Part shown: in pieces, positions 1 through 8,701 of the stretch
Position numbering within the stretch: position 1 is the first letter of the stretch
Layout of the letters: each line of letters starts with the position of its first letter
From: Fibrella rubiginis
Lineage (GTDB): Bacteria; Bacteroidota; Bacteroidia; Cytophagales; Spirosomataceae
NCBI RefSeq assembly: GCF_017353185.1
Contig: NZ_JAFMYV010000011.1
Span: 186,001-250,000, forward strand
Length of the DNA stretch: 64,000 nucleotides
Direction: 5' to 3'
Translations under genes and position numbers: made by a program
Notes under the pieces: generated by a model
What the model saw: only the letters and a program-made list of their open reading frames with translations
Told to the model about the DNA's origin: nothing
The model's database searches: none

Positions 1-715
1 AATCTTCGCCGTAGAAGGGCAGCAGTTCCCGGTGGTGAAAGTGGTGGGTTATGAACGCGAACGCGACGCTCAGGGCAACATTATTCCTGGTGGCCGGGTG
101 GTGGTCGATCCCGCATCGGGCTATCCGCTCAAATCGAATGAACTCATCAACCTTGGCCGCACCAACCCCCGCGACCGGCTGGGTATCAACACGACGTTGC
201 GCTATAAAGGGTTTTCACTGTCGGGCACAGCTGAGTACCGGGGTGGTAACGTAATTGCCCACGGCCTGGCCGAAACCATGTGGTTTACCGGTGCAGCCTA
301 TGCCACCACCACCTACGGTCGTGAGCGGTTTGTGTTCCCTAACTCGGTTACCAAAAACGCTGACGGTACCTATACCGCCAATACCAGCATTGCCGTAAAA
401 GATGGTGGCTTGGGGGCGTTCGACAGCAACCTGCGTAACTTCGGCGAGAACTTCGTAACAAACGGTGCCTTCTGGAAACTCCGCGAACTGGCCATCAATT
501 ACACCGTTTCACCGGCGTTGTTGCAAAAAACGCGCTTTATTAAGAACGCGTCAGTAGGCTTGGTAGGCCGAAACCTGGTCACGCTTCTGCCCAAAGAGAA
601 TATCTATACCGATCCCGAATTCAACAACACTACGACCAACGCCGTAGGGGTAAACACCAACGCCATTACGCCACCTACGCGGACATACGGTTTCACGGTG
701 CAGCTCGGTTTCTAA
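1..715 (+). CDS. SusC/RagA-type TonB-dependent receptor, C-terminal part
   Basis: The reading frame is open from the left edge (codons in phase from base 2), so this is the 3' part of a larger gene. The visible ~238 residues look like the last beta-strands of a SusC outer-membrane barrel: the block RYKGFSLSGTAEYRGG, then FWKLRELAINYTV, and a C-terminal strand ending in aromatic residues (YGFTVQLGF). The same blocks occur in the complete SusC at 5185-8460, so the two are paralogues. SusC proteins import glycans or peptides across the outer membrane using TonB energy, with SusD as the lid. The SusD partner starts 22 nt downstream in the same orientation. The N-terminal plug and carboxypeptidase-like domains lie outside the window. 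Confidence 0.93.
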   Translation, partial: IFAVEGQQFPVVKVVGYERERDAQGNIIPGGRVVVDPASGYPLKSNELINLGRTNPRDRLGINTTLRYKGFSLSGTAEYRGGNVIAHGLAETMWFTGAAYATTTYGRERFVFPNSVTKNADGTYTANTSIAVKDGGLGAFDSNLRNFGENFVTNGAFWKLRELAINYTVSPALLQKTRFIKNASVGLVGRNLVTLLPKENIYTDPEFNNTTTNAVGVNTNAITPPTRTYGFTVQLGF

Positions 716-737
716 TCATTTTCCTGACATCACAATC

Positions 738-2213
738 ATGAAGCATACAGTAAAAATAGTAGCTCTGTTCGTTGCCCTGCTGACGGTCAGTAGCTGCAAA
801 GAGGGTTACCTCGACATTAACAAGAACCCTAATGATGCCACCAGCTCAACGCCCGATCTGATCCTCTCGGCGGCGTTGAACGCCACGGCGGCGGGTATGA
901 TTAACCCAAACGAAATCGGCCACTTCTGGGCCGGTCAGTGGTCACCGTCGGGCAGCGTATCGGGTTTTAACCCCGAGAAAACATATGACTTGCCATCGAA
1001 CTTCCGTACCGGTGTTTGGACCCAGGCCTATGATAATCTGTCTGACTATGACGTGATTGAGCAGGCTGCCACCACCAGCAAGCAGCCTGCCTTTGTAGGC
1101 ATTGCTAAGGTGATGAAGGCGTTTGTGTTTCAGCGCCTTGTCGATACTTATGGCAACGTACCCTACACAGAAGCGCTGAAAGGCACGGCTATTCTTCGTC
1201 CAAAGTATGACGACGCCCAGGCTATTTACGACGACTTGTCGAAGCAACTTGATGCAGCTGTAACCAACCTGAAGACACCGTTGACCGCTGAAAACCCATC
1301 ACCAGGGGCCAGCGACATCGTGTTTGCTGGCGACATGGGTAAGTGGGTGCGTTTTGCCAATACGCTGAAGCTGCGCCTGATGCTCCGTCAAACCAACATT
1401 GCAGCAAAAGAGGCCACTATTAAAGCTGAAATTACCAAAGCAGCAGGTAACGGTGGTTTTCTGGCAGCAGGTGAAAACGCGCTGGCATCGCCGGGTTACC
1501 TGAAGACTGCAGGAAAACAGAACCCCTTCTACGAGAACTACGGTTTCACGGCTGCCGGTACGCTATCGGGCAACCACGATTTTTACACCAACGCTGATTT
1601 CTTCATCACGTTCCTGTCGAATAACGTTGACCCCCGGTTACCCCGCTTTGCTACACTCAACAACGCCGGGAAATATGTAGGCGTACCGTTTGGTGATGGC
1701 AACGACGCGTATCTGTACGCTAAAACGTCGGGCTTTGGCCCAGCTATCCTGAAAGGGTTTGACCAAAAGCAGGTGCTGATGCAGTCGGCAGAGAGCTTTT
1801 TCCTGCAAGCAGAGGCCGCCCAGCGTGGCTACCTGACCGGATCGGCCAAGACACTGTTTGAGAGCGGTGTTACCGAATCGTTCAAATTTCTGGAAGTACC
1901 CGACGCCGTCAAAGCCGCAGCTGCCTACGCGGCCGACGCTGTACCAATCCGCAACTTCGATGCGTCGCCCAATAAGCTGGAGGCCATTATTACCCAAAAA
2001 TGGGTGGCGTTGGGTGCCTTTGAAGGCTTCGAGGCCTGGACCGAATACCGCCGCACGGGTTTCCCTAAAGTGCCGATCTCGACCCGCGCCGTGGGCACCA
2101 AACAGCCCGCCCGGTTCCTGTATCCTAACCAGGAGCTAGGCACCAATGAGGCCAACGTGAAAGCACAAGGTACCATCAGCCAGTTCGACACCAAGATTTT
2201 CTGGATGAAGTAA
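738..2213 (+). CDS. SusD/RagB-family outer-membrane lipoprotein
   Basis: A 491-aa lipoprotein. Residues 1-20 form a signal peptide with lipobox SSC, then KEGYLDINKNPNDAT, the usual N-terminal signature of the SusD-like family with TPR-type helices (SusD/RagB, PF12771-like). It should sit on the outer leaflet and bind substrate over the SusC pore encoded just upstream. Typical internal blocks are visible (VDTYGNVPYTEAL near residue 137; ESFFLQAEAAQRGY near 355; an EAWTEYRR block near 435). It is followed after 26 nt by a DUF1735 lipoprotein, giving the order SusC-SusD-DUF1735. The substrate cannot be read from sequence; no glycoside hydrolase is adjacent on this side. Confidence 0.95.
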   Translation: MKHTVKIVALFVALLTVSSCKEGYLDINKNPNDATSSTPDLILSAALNATAAGMINPNEIGHFWAGQWSPSGSVSGFNPEKTYDLPSNFRTGVWTQAYDNLSDYDVIEQAATTSKQPAFVGIAKVMKAFVFQRLVDTYGNVPYTEALKGTAILRPKYDDAQAIYDDLSKQLDAAVTNLKTPLTAENPSPGASDIVFAGDMGKWVRFANTLKLRLMLRQTNIAAKEATIKAEITKAAGNGGFLAAGENALASPGYLKTAGKQNPFYENYGFTAAGTLSGNHDFYTNADFFITFLSNNVDPRLPRFATLNNAGKYVGVPFGDGNDAYLYAKTSGFGPAILKGFDQKQVLMQSAESFFLQAEAAQRGYLTGSAKTLFESGVTESFKFLEVPDAVKAAAAYAADAVPIRNFDASPNKLEAIITQKWVALGAFEGFEAWTEYRRTGFPKVPISTRAVGTKQPARFLYPNQELGTNEANVKAQGTISQFDTKIFWMK

Positions 2214-2239
2214 TTCATGCCTAAACTGAATCATCAATC

Positions 2240-3070
2240 ATGAAAAAATACATTCTAACGGGCCTTTCGGCATTGAGTCTGCTGGTAACGACCAGCGGTT
2301 GCCTACAGGACAAAGGCTATACCGACATTATTAACGCCGTGGGTGCACAGCCCATCGTGAGCATCTTTGGCAGCGGCAGCGGCAACAAAGTGCTGGGCGT
2401 CGATTTCAAGACGACACCCGTAGCCACTGAGTTGTTTTCGGTCAACCTGGGGTCGCCAGCGGTGCTCACGTCTGATGTGACGGCCACCGTAAGCGTAGAC
2501 CCAACCCTGCTAACGGGCACTGGTCTTGAGTTGCTACCCGCCGACACCTATTCGATTCCGAGCACGCAGGTAACCATTAAGGCCGGTCAGCGCGACGTAC
2601 CGTTTGTGGTGAACATTAACTCGTCGAAGATTGACCTGAAAAAATCGTTTGCACTACCCCTAACTATTACGGCGGCTAGTGGTGCCATCATTGCCTCAAA
2701 CCTGAAGAGCGTGGTGTATGCCATTAAAGTAAATAACGTCTACGCAGGAAATTACCAATCAACGGGTCGATTTGAACACCCTGTAGCGACTAGTTCCCGC
2801 GACATCAATCGTTCAAAAACATTGAGCACCATTGATGCTACTACCAGCGAAACGGAATTTGCTGATTTAGGCGGTAGCGGCTGGACGATGCAGCTAAGAA
2901 TAAATGCCGACAACACGGTTACGCTGATTCCAACGGGAAATGCTAATGCAAGTGCTAAGCAGGCAGGCGTAAATAAATACGATCCAGCCACCAAAACATT
3001 CACCCTGAACTACTCATACCCAGGTGCGGGCGGCGACAGGGTAATTACCGAAACGATCAAGAAGAAATAA
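2240..3070 (+). CDS. DUF1735-containing lipoprotein
   Basis: A 276-aa lipoprotein with a signal peptide and lipobox (TTSGC, Cys about 21). The N-terminal half resembles the DUF1735 / BT_3987-like N-terminal domain common in SusCD loci, a surface-exposed beta-sandwich thought to help glycan binding. The last ~100 residues (from about NVYAGNYQSTG) form a second beta-rich domain that the facing paralogue at 3148-3663 lacks. It is the last gene of the plus-strand SusC-SusD operon and ends 7 nt before a 66-bp palindrome that should terminate it. No catalytic motif is visible. Confidence 0.85.
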   Translation: MKKYILTGLSALSLLVTTSGCLQDKGYTDIINAVGAQPIVSIFGSGSGNKVLGVDFKTTPVATELFSVNLGSPAVLTSDVTATVSVDPTLLTGTGLELLPADTYSIPSTQVTIKAGQRDVPFVVNINSSKIDLKKSFALPLTITAASGAIIASNLKSVVYAIKVNNVYAGNYQSTGRFEHPVATSSRDINRSKTLSTIDATTSETEFADLGGSGWTMQLRINADNTVTLIPTGNANASAKQAGVNKYDPATKTFTLNYSYPGAGGDRVITETIKKK

Positions 3071-3077
3071 CCCAGAC

Positions 3078-3143
3078 TGGTTTTTAGTAACGCAAAAGGC
3101 CCCTGCCAGTACTGGCAGGGGCCTTTTGCGTTACTAAAAACCA
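3078..3143. terminator. 66-bp perfect palindrome, bidirectional terminator
   Basis: Bases 3078-3110 are the exact reverse complement of 3111-3143, with no spacer: the centre is CCAGT/ACTGG and the outer ends are A/T rich, so each RNA would end its GC stem in a U-rich strand. It lies between the stop codons of two convergent DUF1735 genes (3070 and 3148) and fits a shared intrinsic terminator. The stem is much longer than termination needs. Unlike the heptamer hairpins elsewhere in the window it has no 7-nt periodicity. Confidence 0.85.
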
Positions 3144-3147
3144 AACC

Positions 3148-3663
3148 CTATTTTACCGTTATAGCCAAAATTTGGGTACGGTAATTGGCGCTGATGGTAA
3201 CATTGCTGGGCACTGTCTGTATGCTCAGAGCCAGCGCGTAAGGGCCACCCGTGGTAGGCACCTGACTACCAATAAACGACACATTGACCGTGCCAATTCG
3301 ATTACCCGATGCTACAGTGACTGTCGCTGGAGACAGTTGATAAGCCGTTGCCGGCAACAGCTTATAAGCTCTGTTGTTAGCCTTGTTATACGCATCTAAT
3401 GCTGCCTGATCCGGACCAACGCCTATCTGAACATCCGTGGTTGGCGGATTAGGCGACGCAATATTGATGTCAACGGGAGCTACGGTTGGCGTAGTGCCGG
3501 CAGCTACCGTTACAGCTTTTAAGATGCTCCGGTTAGCCACGTAAGGGATCTCGGCGACGTAGCCTGAGGCGGCAAAATCAACGAAATGCTCATCGTCTTT
3601 CAGGCACGAGGTCATGCTGAGGGCAACACTCGCAGCCAAAACGACTTTAAATAACTTATTCAT
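3148..3663 (-). CDS. DUF1735-containing lipoprotein, short form
   Basis: A 171-aa lipoprotein (lipobox MTSC, Cys about 20, followed by LKDD). The body matches the DUF1735 N-terminal domain: a first strand pair, then the recurring pattern of a Val/Thr-rich strand, ALDAYNKANNRAYKLLPA, and a final FIGSQVP/ALALSIQ strand. It lacks the second C-terminal domain of the paralogue at 2240-3070. It follows the SusD gene (3682-5166) after 18 nt and closes the minus-strand SusC-SusD-DUF1735 operon. Likely an accessory surface glycan- or ligand-binding protein. Confidence 0.85.
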   Translation of the reverse strand: MNKLFKVVLAASVALSMTSCLKDDEHFVDFAASGYVAEIPYVANRSILKAVTVAAGTTPTVAPVDINIASPNPPTTDVQIGVGPDQAALDAYNKANNRAYKLLPATAYQLSPATVTVASGNRIGTVNVSFIGSQVPTTGGPYALALSIQTVPSNVTISANYRTQILAITVK

Positions 3664-3681
3664 GGTGATGGTGTTAGCTGG

Positions 3682-5166
3682 TTATTTGATCCAGAAGATC
3701 TTGCTCGTAAACTGGTTGATTGTGCCCTGTGCATTCACCACGGTGGCATTGGTGCTATACTCCGTTTGCGGATAGAACAGCCGAACCGGAATCTGTCTTA
3801 CCGACGTACTAGGCTCCTGCGAAATCGGAAGGTCAGCAGGCAACCCCAGGCGGCGGTAATCAGACCAGGCTTCGAAGGGAGCCAGACCATTTTCTGAAAT
3901 CCATTTCTGGGTGATGATCGTCGCAATTTTGTTGGTCGACGCATCAAAATCAACGTTGGCAACCCCCGCCTGAGCCAGGTACGTAGTAGCTTCGGCAGCG
4001 CTACGGCCCGAATTGACAAACGACTCCGTTACCGCGGCCTGATAGAGTGCCTTAGGTGTGCCCGTAATGTAACCACGCTGCGCCGCTTCGGCTTGCATAA
4101 ACAGACTCTCGTGCGACGACAAAATAACTGCAGGTTTGTCTACCCCCGTCAGCACACCCGGGCCAATGTCAGATACCAGGCTGTTCACCTGTACGTCGAC
4201 AGTACCGAAATTAGTGCCGTTGAAATTGGTACCCGTACCTCCCACAGGCCGGTAGTAAGCAGCAATGCGGGGGTCTTTGGTCTGCTTCAATACCGACAAA
4301 GCATAGGCGTTGGCCTTGTACTGGTTGTTGGTCGTTGTGGGCGAACCATTCACGGCATAGAAAGCACCGTAGAGCGGATTCTGCTGATTTTGTGAATTAG
4401 TATAGCCCGGATTTACCTGTGCATTTTCGCCCGCGCCCAGGAAGCCATAACCCGATGCTTTGATCGCAGCGAACTGCGTTTGAAGGTAAGCAGCACGATC
4501 TGCCTTCTCTGTCTGGCGAAGCAGGATTCTCAATTTCAGCGTGTTGGCAAACCGCTGCCATTTAGCAATGTCGCCACCAAACATAATGTCGTTGGTGCCG
4601 GGGTTGCGCGTACCACTTCCCTTTGCCAGCAGGGCTAAACCAGCGTCGATCTGTTTGATCAAATCGTCATAAATATCCTGCGCCTTATCGTAGGAAGGCG
4701 TAATGGCACCCGTACCCTGCAACGCCTGCGTGTAAGGAATATCGCCGTAGGTATCGACCAGTATCTGAAAGTGATAGGCCTTCATGATCTTGCCCATACC
4801 CTGCAACAACGGCTGATTCAGCGCGGCACCCTGCTGATCGATGTAGTTGTAGTTCTTCAGGTTGATGTATCCGTTTGTCCAGATACCCTGATTGAAACTG
4901 TTCGTAAACTGGTAGTTCTTATCCGACAGGTTGATCGAATAGTTACCACTCCAGTTCCAGTAGCCCATCCAGAGATTCAGAAAATAGAAGCTCGTGGTCA
5001 TGTAAGCCCCGGTGTTGGCCAGGGCGTCGGGCAGTACCAGTTCGGGCGTGGCCGCCGTTACCTGGTTGGGGTTATTGTTGATGTCGAGAAACTCCTGCTT
5101 ACACCCGGCCTGCGCCATGAGTAAGACAGCCAGCAGCCCGGCAGTGACATTCTTTATAGACTTCAT
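3682..5166 (-). CDS. SusD/RagB-family outer-membrane lipoprotein
   Basis: 494 aa with signal peptide and lipobox (AQAGC, Cys about 22), then KQEFLDINNNPNQVT, the same N-terminal signature as the SusD at 738-2213. Shared blocks include VDTYGDIPYTQALQGTG and ESLFMQAEAAQRGYITG. It lies 18 nt downstream of the SusC gene at 5185-8460 and is the cognate ligand-binding lid. Together with the facing operon it looks like an inverted paralogous duplication of an uptake locus; the proteins have clearly diverged, so the duplication is not recent. Confidence 0.95.
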   Translation of the reverse strand: MKSIKNVTAGLLAVLLMAQAGCKQEFLDINNNPNQVTAATPELVLPDALANTGAYMTTSFYFLNLWMGYWNWSGNYSINLSDKNYQFTNSFNQGIWTNGYINLKNYNYIDQQGAALNQPLLQGMGKIMKAYHFQILVDTYGDIPYTQALQGTGAITPSYDKAQDIYDDLIKQIDAGLALLAKGSGTRNPGTNDIMFGGDIAKWQRFANTLKLRILLRQTEKADRAAYLQTQFAAIKASGYGFLGAGENAQVNPGYTNSQNQQNPLYGAFYAVNGSPTTTNNQYKANAYALSVLKQTKDPRIAAYYRPVGGTGTNFNGTNFGTVDVQVNSLVSDIGPGVLTGVDKPAVILSSHESLFMQAEAAQRGYITGTPKALYQAAVTESFVNSGRSAAEATTYLAQAGVANVDFDASTNKIATIITQKWISENGLAPFEAWSDYRRLGLPADLPISQEPSTSVRQIPVRLFYPQTEYSTNATVVNAQGTINQFTSKIFWIK

Positions 5167-5184
5167 TGTTTGTCGAGTTAAAAA

Positions 5185-8100
5185 TTAAAAACCAACCGTT
5201 ACCCGGAATCCATAGAAACGCGTTGGCGGTGCCTGGTACTCGGTTGTTACCCCTACGGCGTTGCTGGTATCGTTGGCATTGTTACCACCTGAGAACTCAG
5301 GATCAGTGAAGACGTTGGTCTTAGGGCGCAGCATCAGCAGGTTACGACCCGTGAAGGCAATGTTAACCGAACGGATGAACTTGGTATAGCCTAGGATATT
5401 GGCCGGAATATCATAGCCAATGGCGGCTTCACGCAGTTTCCAGAAGTCGGCGCTCGTTACGTAGCTGTAGCCCGCATTGTGGTAGGCCGAGTTAGTCCAG
5501 AACGTCAGGTTACCGTCTTTGGTCGTGATGTTCGTGTTTGGCGTGATAGTCCCCGTAGTACCGTCAGCATTGTTAGGACCCACTGTTACTGAGTTCGGGA
5601 ACACGAAGTTCTGCCGACCAGCATAGGTAGACCGAATACCCGCACCCGTAAACTCAAGCGCATTGCCCAGGGCGTTGTAGATGACAGCACCACCACGATA
5701 TTCGACCACGGCGTTTAGCGACAGGCCCTTGTAGCGGAAGGTGTTTGTCCAACCAAAACGAGTAGTTGGCTGCGTAGTACCTGCGTATTTGAGGTTCGGG
5801 TCCAGAATGGGGTAACCCGTTGTGGCACTCACCACCGGCCGACCAACATACTGCCCCGTTGGGTCGTAGTTAGCGGCTTTGGGGTCGGCATTCTGTATCC
5901 GCTGAATGTCATTAACAAACAGGGCGGGATAAGGATACCCCTTGGCAAAATAAATATCTGAACCTACTCCATTAGCATATGGCACATTACCCCGGGGCAA
6001 GTCTTTATAAATGTCATCGACGTTGCTCTTCAGGAAAGTGAAGTTCACGCTAGCATCCCAGTTGAAATTACCAACTGACACCAGTGGCTTTTGGGTACGC
6101 AGATCCAGTTCAATACCGCTGTTTGTCATCGAACCCGTATTAATGAGCGCCCGTGTGTAACCCGTGGCCCGCGACACGTCGATAGGTACTGTCTGGTTTG
6201 TTGTAATCGTGTTGTAATACACAGCTTCCAGCAAGAACCGGTCAAACAGACTCATTTCAATGCCTACCTCCTTGTTAGTCGTGAACTCTGGCTTCAGCAG
6301 CGGGTCATTCTGGGTGTTGCCCAACTCAAAACCAGCCTGCCCGCCAAAGGGAAATCCAACGCCAGGGTTAAACACGTTCTGCAACTGGTAAGGCCCCACG
6401 TTTACTTGGCCTACTTTGGATATACCACCCCGTACTTTTAGATAAGAAATAGCTCGGCTATCTTTTAACGACGGTACCAGATCGCTAACAATAAGAGAAG
6501 CGTCTATGCTGGGGTAGAAGAACGTCCGGTTCGACGGAGCCAGTAACGAGGTGTAATCCTGCCGACCGGTGGCGTGAATAAACGCAAAGTCTTTGTAGCC
6601 CACCGTAAAATCACCGAAGAAGCCAATAAGACGGTTGTTACCGTTGTATTCAGACAACACAGGATTACCTAGACGGTTAGCCACATTATATACACCAGGC
6701 ACCACTAAAGCAGAGGCGAAGTCTGACATGTTACGCCGAAACTCCTGCCGGGTTTGTTGACCCAAAATCAGTGTCGTGGTAAAATCGCCAAACTTGGGAT
6801 TCATTGTCAACAGTAGGTCACCGGTAAAACGCGTGAAGAAAAAGGAATTATCACGCACCTGCGCATTGACATGACCCGTTGACGAGGCAATATTACCAGC
6901 TTCCCAGGGGTCGCCTAGCGCGTATTCAGAAAACGTTACGTCAGCGATGTGCGACTTGTACTGCGAAGCATTAACCTGACCACCAATACGATATAGTGCT
7001 CTCAGCCAGGGCGTAAACTGGTAGGCTACGTCGGTAGAACCTTGTATGGTATATATATCGTTTACCTGCCGCGAATTGTCGCCGGTAATCTGCCAGTACG
7101 GGTTAGGGTAATAAGCGTTGTAATAGCCATTTACGTCACCATACGGCGAGTTGATGTCGTTGAGCGGGTAGCTGTTGATGGGGGCATGTGCCTGCTGATT
7201 CAGCACGTTCCAGTAAACAGGCCGGTTCTGATTAAAATCGCCGTTTTCCGTGTTCGTGTTCTGGTAGGCGAATTTTACAGCACCTGTCACCGTCAACCTA
7301 TCGACTGACCGGCCACCGTTGATGCTGATTGCGGTTCGCTGGTACTTATCGTTAGGAACGATACCTTTTTGATCAACACGTTGCAGGCTCAGACCAAAGA
7401 AATTCTGCGCATCGCCTATGCGGTATGACAGGTCATGCTGTGAAGTAACCCCCGTCTTGAAGAAAGCTCGCCGTGGATCAGTAGTCGGTGATGAATAAGG
7501 CACTTTCAACGTGTCGAGGCGTACATTACCATTGGCATCGCGGATTTCAACGCCATAGCCCAGTGGACGGAGCGAGCCATCATAAGGATCACCGAAACTC
7601 TGGTTTTCGTAGGGAACGTAGAGCCGGCGGTAGTTACGGTCGTAGAAGGGTTGACCCTCACCACCGTTACCCCCAAACTGCGTTTGCAGACCCGGCATGT
7701 ATGAGATGCTCTCAAACTGCGTGTTGTTGCTGTAGGAGATCTGTGGCTTGGCGTTTTTCGTGCCTTTTTTGGTCGTAATAATCAGTACGCCGTTAGAAGC
7801 GTCTGATCCGTAAAGGGCCGCCGCACTAGGTCCTTTCAGTACGTTGGTCTGGTCAACGTCGTTCGGGTTAATCGAATTCAGAAAGCTGATATCCGATACC
7901 ACCCCGTCAACTACCAACAGAGGCTGGTTATTACCCAAAAATGATCGGTTACCACGTAACGTAATCCGGGCACCCGCACCCACACCGTTGTTGGTGGTGC
8001 TGATCTGTAAACCCGATACCTTGCCTGTGAGCCCGTTGGCAATGTTAACCGGAGCAGCCTGGTTGATTTGGGCACTGTTAACCTTAGCGATAGACGTACC

Positions 8101-8460
8101 TAACTCACGCTCCGTACGCTGAATACCAAACGCCGTAACTACTACTTCGTTAAGGCTGGTGGCATCTGGCTTCAGCGTAACGTCAATTTTGGTTTGGTTT
8201 CCCGTCACCACTTCCTGTGAAGTGAAACCGATAAACGAGTAAACCACCGTAACAGTGCCTGATGGTACCGAAAGCGAATACTGCCCGTTGGCGTCGGTGG
8301 TAGTACCCCGGCTGGTTCCCTTCAACGTTACACTCACACCGGGCAGTACTGAGTTGTCTTCGCCGGAGGTGACGCGCCCGGTAATCGTCCGGTTTTGCGC
8401 CAAAGCGGGCAGACTTAGCAGGCACAGCACTAGCTGCGCCAACATTAAAAGTTTTCTCAT
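5185..8460 (-). CDS. SusC/RagA-family TonB-linked outer-membrane receptor
   Basis: A full-length receptor of 1091 aa. I start it at the ATG at 8460, because MRKLLMLAQLVLCLLSLPALAQ is a clean signal peptide while the frame upstream to 8493 adds only non-signal residues. After cleavage comes a carboxypeptidase-D-like regulatory domain (RTITGRVTSGEDNSVLPGVSVTLKG region), then a plug domain with VLKGPSAAALYGSDASNGV and the SusC signature ITTKKG, then the 22-strand barrel ending FYGFRVTVGF. It imports an unknown ligand together with the SusD encoded 18 nt downstream. A good Bacteroidota promoter lies upstream (8512-8543). Confidence 0.96.
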   Translation of the reverse strand: MRKLLMLAQLVLCLLSLPALAQNRTITGRVTSGEDNSVLPGVSVTLKGTSRGTTTDANGQYSLSVPSGTVTVVYSFIGFTSQEVVTGNQTKIDVTLKPDATSLNEVVVTAFGIQRTERELGTSIAKVNSAQINQAAPVNIANGLTGKVSGLQISTTNNGVGAGARITLRGNRSFLGNNQPLLVVDGVVSDISFLNSINPNDVDQTNVLKGPSAAALYGSDASNGVLIITTKKGTKNAKPQISYSNNTQFESISYMPGLQTQFGGNGGEGQPFYDRNYRRLYVPYENQSFGDPYDGSLRPLGYGVEIRDANGNVRLDTLKVPYSSPTTDPRRAFFKTGVTSQHDLSYRIGDAQNFFGLSLQRVDQKGIVPNDKYQRTAISINGGRSVDRLTVTGAVKFAYQNTNTENGDFNQNRPVYWNVLNQQAHAPINSYPLNDINSPYGDVNGYYNAYYPNPYWQITGDNSRQVNDIYTIQGSTDVAYQFTPWLRALYRIGGQVNASQYKSHIADVTFSEYALGDPWEAGNIASSTGHVNAQVRDNSFFFTRFTGDLLLTMNPKFGDFTTTLILGQQTRQEFRRNMSDFASALVVPGVYNVANRLGNPVLSEYNGNNRLIGFFGDFTVGYKDFAFIHATGRQDYTSLLAPSNRTFFYPSIDASLIVSDLVPSLKDSRAISYLKVRGGISKVGQVNVGPYQLQNVFNPGVGFPFGGQAGFELGNTQNDPLLKPEFTTNKEVGIEMSLFDRFLLEAVYYNTITTNQTVPIDVSRATGYTRALINTGSMTNSGIELDLRTQKPLVSVGNFNWDASVNFTFLKSNVDDIYKDLPRGNVPYANGVGSDIYFAKGYPYPALFVNDIQRIQNADPKAANYDPTGQYVGRPVVSATTGYPILDPNLKYAGTTQPTTRFGWTNTFRYKGLSLNAVVEYRGGAVIYNALGNALEFTGAGIRSTYAGRQNFVFPNSVTVGPNNADGTTGTITPNTNITTKDGNLTFWTNSAYHNAGYSYVTSADFWKLREAAIGYDIPANILGYTKFIRSVNIAFTGRNLLMLRPKTNVFTDPEFSGGNNANDTSNAVGVTTEYQAPPTRFYGFRVTVGF

Positions 8461-8511
8461 TGGAGATGAGTAGTTTGGTGAAAAAGCTAACAAAACGTAT
8501 TACTAGTAACT

Positions 8512-8543
8512 CAAAATTAACGGTTAGTTAGCATGCCAACAAA
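8512..8543 (-). promoter_or_regulatory. Promoter of the minus-strand SusCD operon
   Basis: On the minus strand TTTG (8543-8540) is followed by a 20-nt spacer and TAATTTTG (8519-8512), an exact match to the Bacteroidota -33/-7 pattern. The predicted start of transcription is near 8505, giving a leader of about 45 nt before the SusC ATG at 8460. Confidence 0.7.
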
Positions 8544-8647
8544 ATATTATTTGTACAATCATCAGCATATCATTCGGCCAAATGTTCTTTTTACCTACAT
8601 AATATTTTGCCATACCCCAACTAAAAAGTAAATACTCAAAATAAAAA

Positions 8648-8674
8648 ATGCCCAACGCTTTCTGCATTGGGCAT
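8648..8674 (-). terminator. Intrinsic terminator after the GH130 gene
   Basis: Inverted repeat ATGCCCAA (8648-8655) / TTGGGCAT (8667-8674) with an 11-nt loop. Read on the minus strand the hairpin is followed directly by a run of T (8647-8643), the classic intrinsic terminator layout. It lies 28 nt beyond the stop of the minus-strand gene at 8702-10192. Confidence 0.8.
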
Positions 8675-8701
8675 CCACTTAAGTACCAATACTCAGTACT
8701 G

